A stretch of DNA of 15,376 bases, taken from assembly GCA_002403455.1 (NCBI GenBank), contig DHHV01000067.1, positions 1 to 15,376 of the forward strand, given 5' to 3'. Each line of letters opens with the position of its first letter. Position 1 is the first letter of the stretch. This stretch comes from Hyphomonadaceae bacterium UBA4763. Lineage in GTDB: Bacteria > Pseudomonadota > Alphaproteobacteria > Caulobacterales > Aquidulcibacteraceae. Shown here piece by piece: positions 7,342 through 13,879 of the stretch. Below the pieces are notes generated by a model. That model did no database searches. It was given only the letters and a program-made list of their open reading frames with translations, and was not told where the DNA came from. The position numbers and the translations under genes are program-made.

Positions 7342-8136
7342 TTAAGAAGGGTCCGTCCAAGACTGGAGATTAGTAATATTCGCTATTTGTCCGTTTTTAT
7401 TGAAAGACACATTTCGGACAATTAATCCGCGCGCGTAATCGATCGCGATGAATTTACGGTTGTTGCGTGGTTGATCGGGCTTGAATTCCTCACGGTAAAA
7501 CAAAAAGACGACCTCATGCGTCGTTGCGCCGTCTTTACTCACGATGGCGCCGCACCCCAATCGGAAAAAAGCCCAGTCCACCGTCCCAAATTGGGGATCG
7601 ATGGGACCTCCTGCGCCTTGGAATTGGACATTCGCCTGGGCGGAAGAGTGCGTCTTGGTCAGCAAACCGGCGCCGATATCGCGCCAATTTTTCTCTGAGA
7701 TTGCTTCAAAGCGACGGCCGCGGCCTGCAAAGCGGGTTTGCACCTCGCCCAGCAGCCCATCCCATTCGCCGAATTCTTGCGTGACATCGATCTCATCAAA
7801 GCGAATATCTGTTTGCGCCCTCACCAAATAATCTTGCACGGCCACAATCTGGGTGATTATTTTGAAATCGTAAGGCTCTGTCTCAACAAGACCGATGGTT
7901 ACGCGACCGACCGGCGGCGGCGTCCAGGTTAACTCAGCCGGGCAAGGCGCAAGTCCTTCGAGATGCGGGGCGAGCATGGCTTGCTCATCCGCCGGCAATC
8001 TCTGCAACGGCGGGGTGGAATCGGCTGGAGACAGCGCGGCCTCGCAAGCCTGCGCGGCCATCAGGGCCAATATCACCGCGATTGCGCGGCGCGCCGCGAC
8101 CGCCGCTTTTGCATCGACCTTGCCGTTTTTACCCAT
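7342..8136 (-). CDS. Exported protein of unknown function, first gene of the MacAB-like operon
   Basis: I do not recognise the family. The 264-residue product has a basic head and a hydrophobic stretch (ARRAIAVILALMAAQACEAA, 15-34) typical of a Sec signal peptide; no lipobox is present at Cys31. The mature part is a mixed alpha/beta-looking protein with no transmembrane segment. It includes VGRVTIGLVETEPYDFKI and a C-terminal segment of alternating hydrophobic residues (KFIAIDYARGLIVRNVSFN). I chose ATG 8136 rather than the 64-residue longer frame because AGGAAGG lies about six bases upstream and the signal peptide then starts the protein. The gap to the adaptor gene is 38 bases, so it is very probably cotranscribed and might be a substrate, a periplasmic binding factor or a sensor for the pump. 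Confidence 0.75.
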   Translation of the reverse strand: MGKNGKVDAKAAVAARRAIAVILALMAAQACEAALSPADSTPPLQRLPADEQAMLAPHLEGLAPCPAELTWTPPPVGRVTIGLVETEPYDFKIITQIVAVQDYLVRAQTDIRFDEIDVTQEFGEWDGLLGEVQTRFAGRGRRFEAISEKNWRDIGAGLLTKTHSSAQANVQFQGAGGPIDPQFGTVDWAFFRLGCGAIVSKDGATTHEVVFLFYREEFKPDQPRNNRKFIAIDYARGLIVRNVSFNKNGQIANITNLQSWTDPS

Positions 8137-8330
8137 GCGCCCCTTCCTTTGATGGGTTTTGCTTCGCGCCTTTGCGTCGGCGGCCTGACCAGCCTTGCTT
8201 CGACATGGGCGCCAAGTCCGTTGTGACGCTAACATCACGCGCGTTAAATCACAAGTCGTAATCGCACGACAATGTCGCGAACATTGAAAGTCGGACCGCG
8301 CCCTCGCCTTGGCGCAACTTCCCACCACGC

Positions 8331-8361
8331 TTGACCTTCCTTAGCGCTTCAGCTAATTAGC
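8331..8361 (+). promoter_or_regulatory. Candidate promoter and operator of the ArsR/SdpI genes (leaderless transcript)
   Basis: TTGACC (8331-8336) and TAATTA (8354-8359) are separated by 17 bases, as in a sigma-70-type promoter. A start point seven bases after the -10 box would coincide with the ATG at 8366, and no ribosome binding site precedes that ATG, so the mRNA may be leaderless. The -10 box lies inside the perfect palindrome GCTAATTAGC (8352-8361), with a further TTAGC at 8341-8345. This is the expected kind of site for an autorepressing ArsR-family dimer. The boxes are read directly; their function is inferred. Confidence 0.5.
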
Positions 8362-8365
8362 AATC

Positions 8366-8689
8366 ATGCAAAGCGACGTGTTCAAGGCGTTGGCGCATCC
8401 GGATCGGCGGCGCATTTTGGCGTTGTTGAAACAAGGGCCGAAAAGCTCCGGCGAGATCGCCCAGCATTTCCCCAGCGCCTGGCCGACCATGACCCGGCAT
8501 TTGGCGGTCTTAAAGGACGCCGATCTGGTGGTGGCCGAGCGCGACGGCGCCTCGATTCTTTACCGGGCCAACGCCAGCGTTGTCGAAGACGCGGCGGCGG
8601 CCTTGCTGGCTTTGCTGCGCGCCGGCGCGGGCGATGAACCCGGCGGCGGGCCGACAGATAATCCGAGCGACAGGGAGGCGGCGGAATGA
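8366..8689 (+). CDS. ArsR-family winged-helix repressor, SdpR-like
   Basis: DNA-binding transcriptional regulator of 107 residues. The N-terminal FKALAHPDRRRILALLKQG (6-24), the helix-turn-helix SSGEIAQHFPSAWPTMTRHL (27-46) with recognition helix around PTMTRHLAVLKDADLV, and the wing AERDGASILYRAN are classic ArsR features. There is no cysteine at all in the protein, so metal sensing through the usual Cys pairs is excluded. This fits the SdpR/autorepressor branch that accompanies SdpI. The C-terminus is a Gly/Pro/Asp-rich tail. It overlaps the SdpI-like gene by ATGA and so is cotranslated. It probably represses its own promoter through the palindrome over the -10 box, and could also control the divergent MacAB-like operon 230 bases away. 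The effector signal is unknown. Confidence 0.9.
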   Translation: MQSDVFKALAHPDRRRILALLKQGPKSSGEIAQHFPSAWPTMTRHLAVLKDADLVVAERDGASILYRANASVVEDAAAALLALLRAGAGDEPGGGPTDNPSDREAAE

Positions 8690-9390
8690 TCCGGACAGGG
8701 CTTTATTGGAGCGGCGCGGCGCTGCTCGCTTTGGTGGCGATAGCGATTTGGGCAAGCGGCGCCCTGCCTGACAGCGGGCGCATTCCGCTGCATTGGGGGC
8801 TGGACGGGCGTCCCGACCGGTGGGGCTCGCCGGACGAGGCGCGGCTGGCGCTTTACCTGTTCCCGGCGGCGGCGGGCTTGGCCTCGATCGTTTTCGCGCT
8901 CGCCCCGGCGCTCGATCCGTTTCGCGATGGCTTGCGCAAGAGCGCCAAGGCCTATCTCGCCGCCTGGCTCGGTATGCTGGCGGTATTGCTGGCGACCGGG
9001 GCCGGCGTTGCCTGGCTGTTGGTCAGCGCGGCGGGCGATGCGGACGCCCGCGCCGACGGGCTGCTGCGCGTCGTTGCGATCGCCGGCGGGGCGATGATGA
9101 TCGTGCTGGGCAATTATCTGCCGAAAACCCGGCAGAGCTTCTTCCTCGGCATTCGCACGCCCTGGACGCTGACCAGCGCCATTGTCTGGGAAAAGACCCA
9201 CCGGCTGGCCGGGCCGCTGTTCATCGCGGCGGGATTGGTGGGCCTGATCGCCGGCGCCTTGTTGCCGGGAATCTGGGCGACGGCGCCGCTGCCGATCGCC
9301 GCTTTGCTGGCGGGGCTGATCTGCGTCGCTTATTCGTTTTTTGCTTGGCGCGCGGCGAGCGATCGCCAAACCGGCCCGCATTTCGATTGA
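8686..9390 (+). CDS. SdpI-family membrane protein (DUF1648 + SdpI domains)
   Basis: Polytopic inner-membrane protein of 234 residues. The N-terminal DUF1648-type signature IPLHWGLDGRPDRWGS (33-48) follows the first transmembrane helix. The C-terminal half carries the SdpI pattern: GNYLPKTRQSFFLGIRTPWT and then W..THRLAG. About six hydrophobic segments are visible. In Bacillus subtilis SdpI gives immunity to the SdpC toxin and sequesters the repressor SdpR. In proteobacteria the ArsR-SdpI pair is common without an SdpC toxin and its role is unclear. Start ATG 8686 has GGGAGG (8673-8678) at good spacing and overlaps the regulator's stop codon. The pairing supports membrane-signal control of the regulator, but that is inference from the Bacillus model. 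Confidence 0.85.
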   Translation: MIRTGLYWSGAALLALVAIAIWASGALPDSGRIPLHWGLDGRPDRWGSPDEARLALYLFPAAAGLASIVFALAPALDPFRDGLRKSAKAYLAAWLGMLAVLLATGAGVAWLLVSAAGDADARADGLLRVVAIAGGAMMIVLGNYLPKTRQSFFLGIRTPWTLTSAIVWEKTHRLAGPLFIAAGLVGLIAGALLPGIWATAPLPIAALLAGLICVAYSFFAWRAASDRQTGPHFD

Positions 9391-9445
9391 AAGCCGCGAT
9401 TAAACCGCTTGACGCGCCAAGGCGGCGAAGGCGAGCCTTGCGGCC

Positions 9446-9784
9446 ATGCCGGTTTCGCTCCCCGCCCGCTGCGCCATTGCGCTGATCGACGCCTATCGTC
9501 TGACCTTGTCGCCGTTTTTCGGGGCGAGCTGTCGGCATGTGCCGACCTGTTCGCGCTATGGGCGCGATTGCATTACTGCGCATGGATTATGGGCCGGCGG
9601 CTGGATGACGCTGGCGCGGCTCTGGCGCTGTCGCCCTGGCGGCACGTCAGGGCTTGATTTTGCACCCGCAGCAAAGCCAAACAACGCCTGGATCACGCCG
9701 TGGCGCTATGGCAAATGGCGCAGCGCGCTGACCGATCCGGCCTGCGCCTGGCGCGGCCCCGCCCAGCATGGAGAGAGTGGATGA
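9446..9784 (+). CDS. yidD: Membrane protein insertion efficiency factor YidD
   Basis: Small membrane-associated protein that assists YidC-dependent insertion of inner-membrane proteins. The 112-residue product contains the family core: an amphipathic N-terminal helix (IALIDAYRLTLSPFFG, 11-26), CRHVPTCSRYG with paired cysteines at 29 and 35, an HG..AGGW segment and RLWRCRPGG. The C-terminal extension after the core (about 35 residues, with a WITPWRYGKWR stretch) is longer than in E. coli YidD. ATG 9446 is preceded by an AAGGCGA-type site. Its stop overlaps the thrS start as ATGA, so the two genes are translationally coupled. Confidence 0.93.
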   Translation: MPVSLPARCAIALIDAYRLTLSPFFGASCRHVPTCSRYGRDCITAHGLWAGGWMTLARLWRCRPGGTSGLDFAPAAKPNNAWITPWRYGKWRSALTDPACAWRGPAQHGESG

Positions 9785-11709
9785 TTACCGTGACGTTTCC
9801 CGATGGCGCCCGCCGCGATTTCGCTGACGGGACCACCGGCGCCGGCGTCGCGGCGGCCATCTCCAAAAGCCTCGCCAAAAAGGCGATCGCCATCAAACTC
9901 GACGGCAAGCCTTTCGACCTCAACCGGCCGATTCCCGGCGATGCAGAGATCGAGATCCTCACCCGCGCGCATCCCGAGGCGCTGGAAATCATCCGCCATG
10001 ATTGCGCGCATGTGCTGGCCCAAGCCGTCCAGGACTTGTTCCCCGGCACGCAAGTGACGATCGGACCGGCCATCGACAACGGCTTTTTCTATGATTTTTA
10101 TCGGACCGAGCCGTTCTCGACCGATGATTTCGCCCAGATCGAGGCCAAAATGGCTGCGATCGTCGACGCCGATTATCCCTTCCAGCGCGAAGAATGGGAT
10201 CGCCGCGCGGCGATCGCCCATTTCCGCGCGATCGGCGAGGCCTTCAAAGCTGAAATCATCGAGGATTTGCCCGAGGATTCGGTGATCTCGATCTACCGGC
10301 AAGGCCCGTGGTATGATCTTTGCGTCGGGCCGCATCTGCCTTCGACCCGGCATGTCGGCAAAGCCTTCAAGCTGATGAAGCTGGCCGGCGCCTATTGGCG
10401 CGGCGACCACCGCAATCCGCAATTGCAACGCATGTATGGCGTTTGCTTTGCCGAAGAGGCCGAACTCGCCGCCCATCTCAAGCAAATCGAAGAGGCCGAA
10501 CGGCGCGACCATCGCAAGATCGGCAAGCAAATGCGCCTGTTCCACTTCCAGGAAGAAGCGGCGGGGCAAGTCTTCTGGCATCCGCATGGCTGGGAGCTTT
10601 ATCGGACCGTCGAGAATTATGTGCGGCGGCGCATGGTCGCAGCGGGTTATCAAGAAATCAAAACGCCGCAATTGATGGACCGCAAGTTTTGGGAAGCGTC
10701 CGGCCATTGGGACAAATATCGCGAAAACATGTTCATTTCCTCGATCGAGGAAGAAGACAAGACCCTGGCGGTCAAGCCGATGAACTGTCCCTGCCATGTG
10801 CAGGTGTTCAATCAGGGGCTGAAATCCTATCGCGATCTGCCCTTGCGGTTGTCCGAATTCGGCTCCTGCCACCGCTATGAAAGCTCGGGCTCCTTGCATG
10901 GGCTGATGCGGGTGCGCGCCTTTGTGCAGGACGATGCGCATATTTTCTGCACCGAAGACCAGATCACCGCCGAAGTGACGGCGTTTTGCGATTTGCTGCG
11001 CCAGATCTACGCCGATTTTGGCTTTGCCGAATTCCGGGTGAAGTTCTCCGACCGGCCGGACCAGCGCGTCGGCGAAGACGCGATCTGGGACAAGGCCGAA
11101 AACGCCTTGCGCGCGGCGCTGACGGCGGCGGGGCTGGAGGCCGAATACAATCCGGGCGATGGCGCGTTTTATGGGCCCAAGCTCGACTTCATCCTGAAGG
11201 ACGCCATCGGTCGCGAATGGCAAACCGGCACGATCCAATGCGATTTCAACCTGCCCGAGCGGCTCGACGCCAACTACATTGGCGAGGACGGGGCCAAGCA
11301 CCGCCCCGTCATGCTGCATCGGGCGATTTGCGGCTCGCTCGAGCGCTTCCTCGGCATTTTGATCGAGAATTACGCCGGCGCCTTTCCGCTTTGGCTCGCG
11401 CCGGTGCAGATCATGGTCGCGACCATTACCTCGGAGGCCGATGATTACGCCGCCGAGGTCGCCGCCGCGCTGCGCAAGGCCGGCTTGCGGGCCGAGGCCG
11501 ATCTGCGCAACGAAAAGATCAATTACAAAGTGCGCGAGCATTCTTTGGCGAAAATCCCGGTCATCGCCGTGGTCGGCAAAAAAGAGGCCGAGGAGCGCAA
11601 AGTGAGCCTGCGTCGCTTCGGAACGCAGGAAACCCAAAGCGTGGCGACGCTCGCTGACGCGATCGCTCTGCTGGCGGCGGAAAGCTTGCCGCCTGATCTG
11701 CGCGCATGA
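9781..11709 (+). CDS. thrS: Threonine-tRNA ligase
   Basis: Cytoplasmic class II aminoacyl-tRNA synthetase charging tRNA-Thr. The 642-residue product has the full bacterial architecture: TGS domain (1-60), editing domain with HDCAH (His73, His77) and CVGPH (Cys181, His185), catalytic core and C-terminal anticodon-binding domain (about 535-635). Zinc ligands are Cys336 in MNCPCH, His387 in QDDAHIF and His513 in VMLHRA. Motif 2 is CHRYESSGSLHGL and motif 3 is HRAICGSLERFLG. The usual glycine in the NCPGH motif is cysteine here. I start at ATG 9781 because it gives the canonical MITVTFPDG beginning, overlaps the yidD stop and follows GGAGAGAG (9770-9777). A longer frame from 9700 only adds yidD sequence in another frame. 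The stop overlaps the transporter gene downstream. No T-box or other leader is possible in this coupled arrangement. Confidence 0.98.
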   Translation: MITVTFPDGARRDFADGTTGAGVAAAISKSLAKKAIAIKLDGKPFDLNRPIPGDAEIEILTRAHPEALEIIRHDCAHVLAQAVQDLFPGTQVTIGPAIDNGFFYDFYRTEPFSTDDFAQIEAKMAAIVDADYPFQREEWDRRAAIAHFRAIGEAFKAEIIEDLPEDSVISIYRQGPWYDLCVGPHLPSTRHVGKAFKLMKLAGAYWRGDHRNPQLQRMYGVCFAEEAELAAHLKQIEEAERRDHRKIGKQMRLFHFQEEAAGQVFWHPHGWELYRTVENYVRRRMVAAGYQEIKTPQLMDRKFWEASGHWDKYRENMFISSIEEEDKTLAVKPMNCPCHVQVFNQGLKSYRDLPLRLSEFGSCHRYESSGSLHGLMRVRAFVQDDAHIFCTEDQITAEVTAFCDLLRQIYADFGFAEFRVKFSDRPDQRVGEDAIWDKAENALRAALTAAGLEAEYNPGDGAFYGPKLDFILKDAIGREWQTGTIQCDFNLPERLDANYIGEDGAKHRPVMLHRAICGSLERFLGILIENYAGAFPLWLAPVQIMVATITSEADDYAAEVAAALRKAGLRAEADLRNEKINYKVREHSLAKIPVIAVVGKKEAEERKVSLRRFGTQETQSVATLADAIALLAAESLPPDLRA

Positions 11710-12626
11710 AGGCTTTGCGCTCGGCGGATGGTCTTGCCTTCGCCGCTTTGATCTTGGGCGCCTTGGCGCTCGGCTGGGCGCCGATCGGCTTGCGTTTTTC
11801 CGACGCGGGGCCGGTAGCGACGGCTTTTTGGCGCTTTGTGATCGGGTTTCCGTTCATCCTGGCGATTGCGCTGGGTGAAGCGCGGCTGACCCCGCCGCCG
11901 GCGCCGGGCGCGTCCTGGCGCGATTGGACCGGGCCTGCGGCGCTCGGCGGGATCGCCTTTGCGCTGGATTTTGCCCTGTGGCACCCGGCGCTGACGCTGA
12001 CCAGCGTCACCAACGCCACCTTGTTTTCCAATTTCGCGCCGATCGTCGTGGTGATTTTGGTCTGGATTTTCTTGCGCAAAGCGCCGCCGGCGTTGTTTCT
12101 GGTCGGCCTTGGCCTTGCTTTGACCGGGTCGTGCCTGCTCGCGTTCTTCGGAGCCGAGGGGCGCGCCGATCGCGCCAGCCGCTTGCTGGGCGATTTACTG
12201 GCGATCGGCACGGCGTTTTGGTATGCCCTTTACATGCTCGCCATGCGCCAGGCGCGCGCCAAGGGGCGGGCTTTCGCCGTCATGAGCGTTGTCACGCTGA
12301 TCGGCGCGGGGGTGTTGTTCGTCGTCTCGCGCTTGCTTGGCGAGACGTTATTGCCGCAATCGCCGCAAGGTTGGGCGGCGGTGATCTCGCTCGGCCTTGT
12401 GTGCCAGGTCGTCGCGCAATGCGCGGTGACCTTCTCGCTTGGCCGCATCGAAGCCGCCCCGGCGGCGGTCATGCTAACGCTGCAACCGATCGCGGCGGCG
12501 ATCATGGCCTGGGTGTTGTTCGACGAGCGCTTGAGCGCCTCCATGCTGGCGGCGGCGGCGCTCACCCTGATCGGGGTGGTCACGGCGCAGCTCGCGCATT
12601 TGCGCGCCGCCCCGCGCCGCGCGTGA
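11706..12626 (+). CDS. EamA/DMT-superfamily transporter
   Basis: Inner-membrane metabolite exporter of the drug/metabolite transporter superfamily, 306 residues with about ten hydrophobic helices arranged as two EamA repeats (about 10-140 and 155-295). Typical features are the SDAGPVATAFWRFVIGFPF segment after the first helix and the end-of-repeat pattern around PIAAAIMAWVLFDERL, where the conserved E before the penultimate helix is present. The substrate is not predictable from sequence. It overlaps thrS by ATGA, so it probably rides on the same transcript without any evident functional tie. Confidence 0.9.
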   Translation: MKALRSADGLAFAALILGALALGWAPIGLRFSDAGPVATAFWRFVIGFPFILAIALGEARLTPPPAPGASWRDWTGPAALGGIAFALDFALWHPALTLTSVTNATLFSNFAPIVVVILVWIFLRKAPPALFLVGLGLALTGSCLLAFFGAEGRADRASRLLGDLLAIGTAFWYALYMLAMRQARAKGRAFAVMSVVTLIGAGVLFVVSRLLGETLLPQSPQGWAAVISLGLVCQVVAQCAVTFSLGRIEAAPAAVMLTLQPIAAAIMAWVLFDERLSASMLAAAALTLIGVVTAQLAHLRAAPRRA

Positions 12627-12672
12627 TCGCCGCCCGGCTTGCTGGCGCAGCGGCGCTGCGCGATAAGGCGGC

Positions 12673-12888
12673 ATGATCGTTCGTTTGTTTTTTCTCACCG
12701 CCATTGCCGCGGCTTTCGCGTTCAGCGACGCCCCAGCCGTCGCTGGCGAAGCCGATGTCATCGCCGCCCGCGCCGATCGCGTGAGTGATGGCGTCTATCG
12801 GATCAGCGCCACCATCCGCCATGCCGATACCGGCTGGGAGCATTACGCCGACGCGTTTGAAGTGCTCGGTCCCGACGGCAAGGTGCTA
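12673..12888 (+). pseudogene. 5' remnant of a small exported protein gene, cut off by the hairpin pair
   Basis: An open frame starts at ATG 12673 after AAGGCGG. It encodes a signal peptide (MIVRLFFLTAIAAAFAF, then a cleavage region near AVAG) and a mature start ending in RHADTGWEHYADAFEVLGPDGKVL. I know this pattern from a small alphaproteobacterial periplasmic family of about 110-120 residues, whose conserved DTGWEHYAD box is followed by about 40 further residues. Here the frame runs into the TA-flanked hairpin at 12887, gains two element-encoded residues (V, S) and stops at 12895-12897. No sign of the missing 3' part exists after the second hairpin, so insertion was accompanied or followed by deletion. 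Identification of the family is from memory and moderately sure. Confidence 0.65.
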
Positions 12889-12961
12889 GTGTCCTGAACC
12901 AGAAGTTCGTCCGATAATTGGGTCAAGCGTTTAACGAACTTCTGGTTCAAAAAGGACACTA
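12887..12961 (+). repeat. Hairpin element copy 1 (TA-flanked, 71 bp)
   Basis: The element proper is 12889-12959, bracketed by TA at 12887-12888 and 12960-12961. The left arm, 12889-12910 (22 nt, starting GTGTCC), is perfectly complementary to the right arm, 12934-12959, except for four extra A bases near the outer end of the right arm (12950-12953 by one placement). The loop is 12911-12933 and contains TTGGGTCAAGCGT. No coding capacity of its own is credible. It truncates the gene at 12673. TA flanks are consistent with TA target duplication as in IS630/Tc1-mariner-derived miniature elements, but this is unproven. Confidence 0.88.
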
Positions 12962-12976
12962 TAACTCATTGATGTC

Positions 12977-13050
12977 TAGTGTGACTTTGATTCTGAAATT
13001 CGCTCAGAGCATGCCACAATTATGGGGCGAATTTCAGAATCGCCACACTA
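12977..13050 (-). repeat. Hairpin element copy 2 (TA-flanked, 70 bp, inverted)
   Basis: The element proper is 12979-13048, flanked by TA at 12977-12978 and 13049-13050. Arms are 12979-13003 and 13027-13048, pairing over 22 positions with one G-T pair. The extra bases (TTT, 12986-12988) lie in the left arm, so relative to copy 1 it is in the opposite orientation. Read on the minus strand its 23-nt loop matches the copy 1 loop at 16 of 23 positions, although the stem differs at 8 of 22 positions. Its right flank runs directly into the GAGGAG of the SDR gene. Confidence 0.87.
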
Positions 13051-13064
13051 GAGGAGCGAAAACG

Positions 13065-13844
13065 GTGGACCTGCACCTGCATGGCAAACGCGCCCTTATT
13101 TGCGGCGCCAGTCGGGGCTTGGGCTATGGCTGCGCCGAGGCGCTGGCGCGCGAGGGCGTCGCGGTCACTTTAGTGGCGCGCCGGCAAGAGGATCTCGACC
13201 AGGCGCGCGCCAAGATTGAAGCGCTTGGCTCTGCGCCCGTTCAAATCGTCGCAGCCGATATCGCCACCGCAGAGGGTCGCGCAGCGGCGCTCGCGGTTTG
13301 CCCGACGCCCGATATTCTGGTCACCAATGCGGGCGGCCCGAAGCCGGGCGATTTTCGTAATTTCACCCGCGAGGACTGGATCGCCGCGCTAGACGCCAAT
13401 ATGCTGAGCGCCATCGACCTCATCAAATCGACGATCGATGCGATGATCGCGGCGCGCTTTGGCCGGATCGTCAATATCACCAGCGGCGCGGTGAAGTCGC
13501 CGATCGGCGTACTGGGATTGTCGAATGGCGCGCGGGCGGGCCTGACCGGATTTGTCGGCGGTTTGGCGCGCGAGGTGGCCGCCCATAATGTGACGATCAA
13601 CAATTTGCTGCCCGGCCAATTCGACACCGAGCGCTTGAAGACCACTCACGCGGCTGCTGCGGCTGCGCGCGGCATGGAAACCGACGCTTATCGCAAGGCC
13701 GCAATCGGCATGATCCCGGCGCGGCGGTTTGGCGATCCGGCCGAATTCGGGGCAGCGTGCGCGTTTCTTTGCTCTGCACAGACCGGGTTTATCACCGGTC
13801 AGAACATACTTCTTGATGGCGGCCAATTCCCCGGTTTGCTGTGA
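13065..13844 (+). CDS. Short-chain dehydrogenase/reductase-fold protein with altered active site
   Basis: Rossmann-fold SDR protein, 259 residues, probably cytoplasmic. The nucleotide-binding motif CGASRGLG (13-20), NAGG (88-91), an NITSG strand end (137-141) and LLPGQFDTERL (181-191) identify the classical SDR family. Arg39-Arg40 after the second strand suggests NADP(H) preference. Thirteen residues after Ser140, where YxxxK should lie, is Ser153-Asn-Gly-Ala-Arg157, so both catalytic Tyr and Lys are replaced. An SNxxR variant occurs in a recognisable SDR branch, so this is probably not damage. I start at GTG 13065 because GAGGAG (13051-13056) is 8 bases upstream and the protein then begins MDLHLHGKRALI. 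The longer frame from TTG 12918 would translate the hairpin elements. The convergent neighbour ends 35 bases downstream. Confidence 0.85.
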   Translation: MDLHLHGKRALICGASRGLGYGCAEALAREGVAVTLVARRQEDLDQARAKIEALGSAPVQIVAADIATAEGRAAALAVCPTPDILVTNAGGPKPGDFRNFTREDWIAALDANMLSAIDLIKSTIDAMIAARFGRIVNITSGAVKSPIGVLGLSNGARAGLTGFVGGLAREVAAHNVTINNLLPGQFDTERLKTTHAAAAAARGMETDAYRKAAIGMIPARRFGDPAEFGAACAFLCSAQTGFITGQNILLDGGQFPGLL

Positions 13845-13879
13845 TTGATCATTGAATCAGCGCGCTCCTCGCGCCGACA

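Larger units (their letters stand above)
12887..13050. mobile_element. Composite double-hairpin unit (putative non-autonomous mobile element)
   Basis: Copies 1 and 2 are inverted relative to each other and separated by a 15-nt linker (12962-12976, TAACTCATTGATGTC). The right end of the window repeats the arrangement: complete hairpin, 14-nt linker (15357-15370, GACTCAAAGATTTA), then the first bases of another hairpin. The two linkers share ACTCA..GAT.T. Conserved pairing and linker indicate that the transposed or maintained unit is the pair, about 164 bp, similar in layout to REP/BIME or REPIN units. No transposase is present in the window. Confidence 0.6.

Noticed and set aside
8137..8328. 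Longer N-terminus for the exported unknown protein (64 extra codons)
   Set aside because: It would bury the signal peptide inside the protein and runs through the divergent promoter region. ATG 8136 has a good ribosome binding site.
9706..11637. A 643-codon open frame on the minus strand opposite thrS
   Set aside because: It is the mirror frame of a highly GC-biased real gene. Its composition is Arg/Gly/Gln-heavy and resembles no family, whereas the plus strand encodes a complete ThrS with all catalytic residues.
12887..13050. CRISPR array or integron cassette array
   Set aside because: There is no repeat-spacer periodicity and no cas or intI gene. The hairpin tips (CTAGTG/CACTAG) are not the attC R'/R'' core sites. 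Only the bulged-hairpin look is attC-like.
12918..13064. In-frame N-terminal extension of the SDR gene from a TTG in the first hairpin's loop
   Set aside because: It translates the hairpin repeats. The SDR fold begins right after GTG 13065, which has its own GAGGAG ribosome binding site.
13860..13874. GCGCG-CTCCT-CGCGC hairpin between the convergent SDR and M28-like genes, as a terminator
   Set aside because: The stem is only five base pairs and no T-run follows on either strand, so rho-independent termination is not supported.
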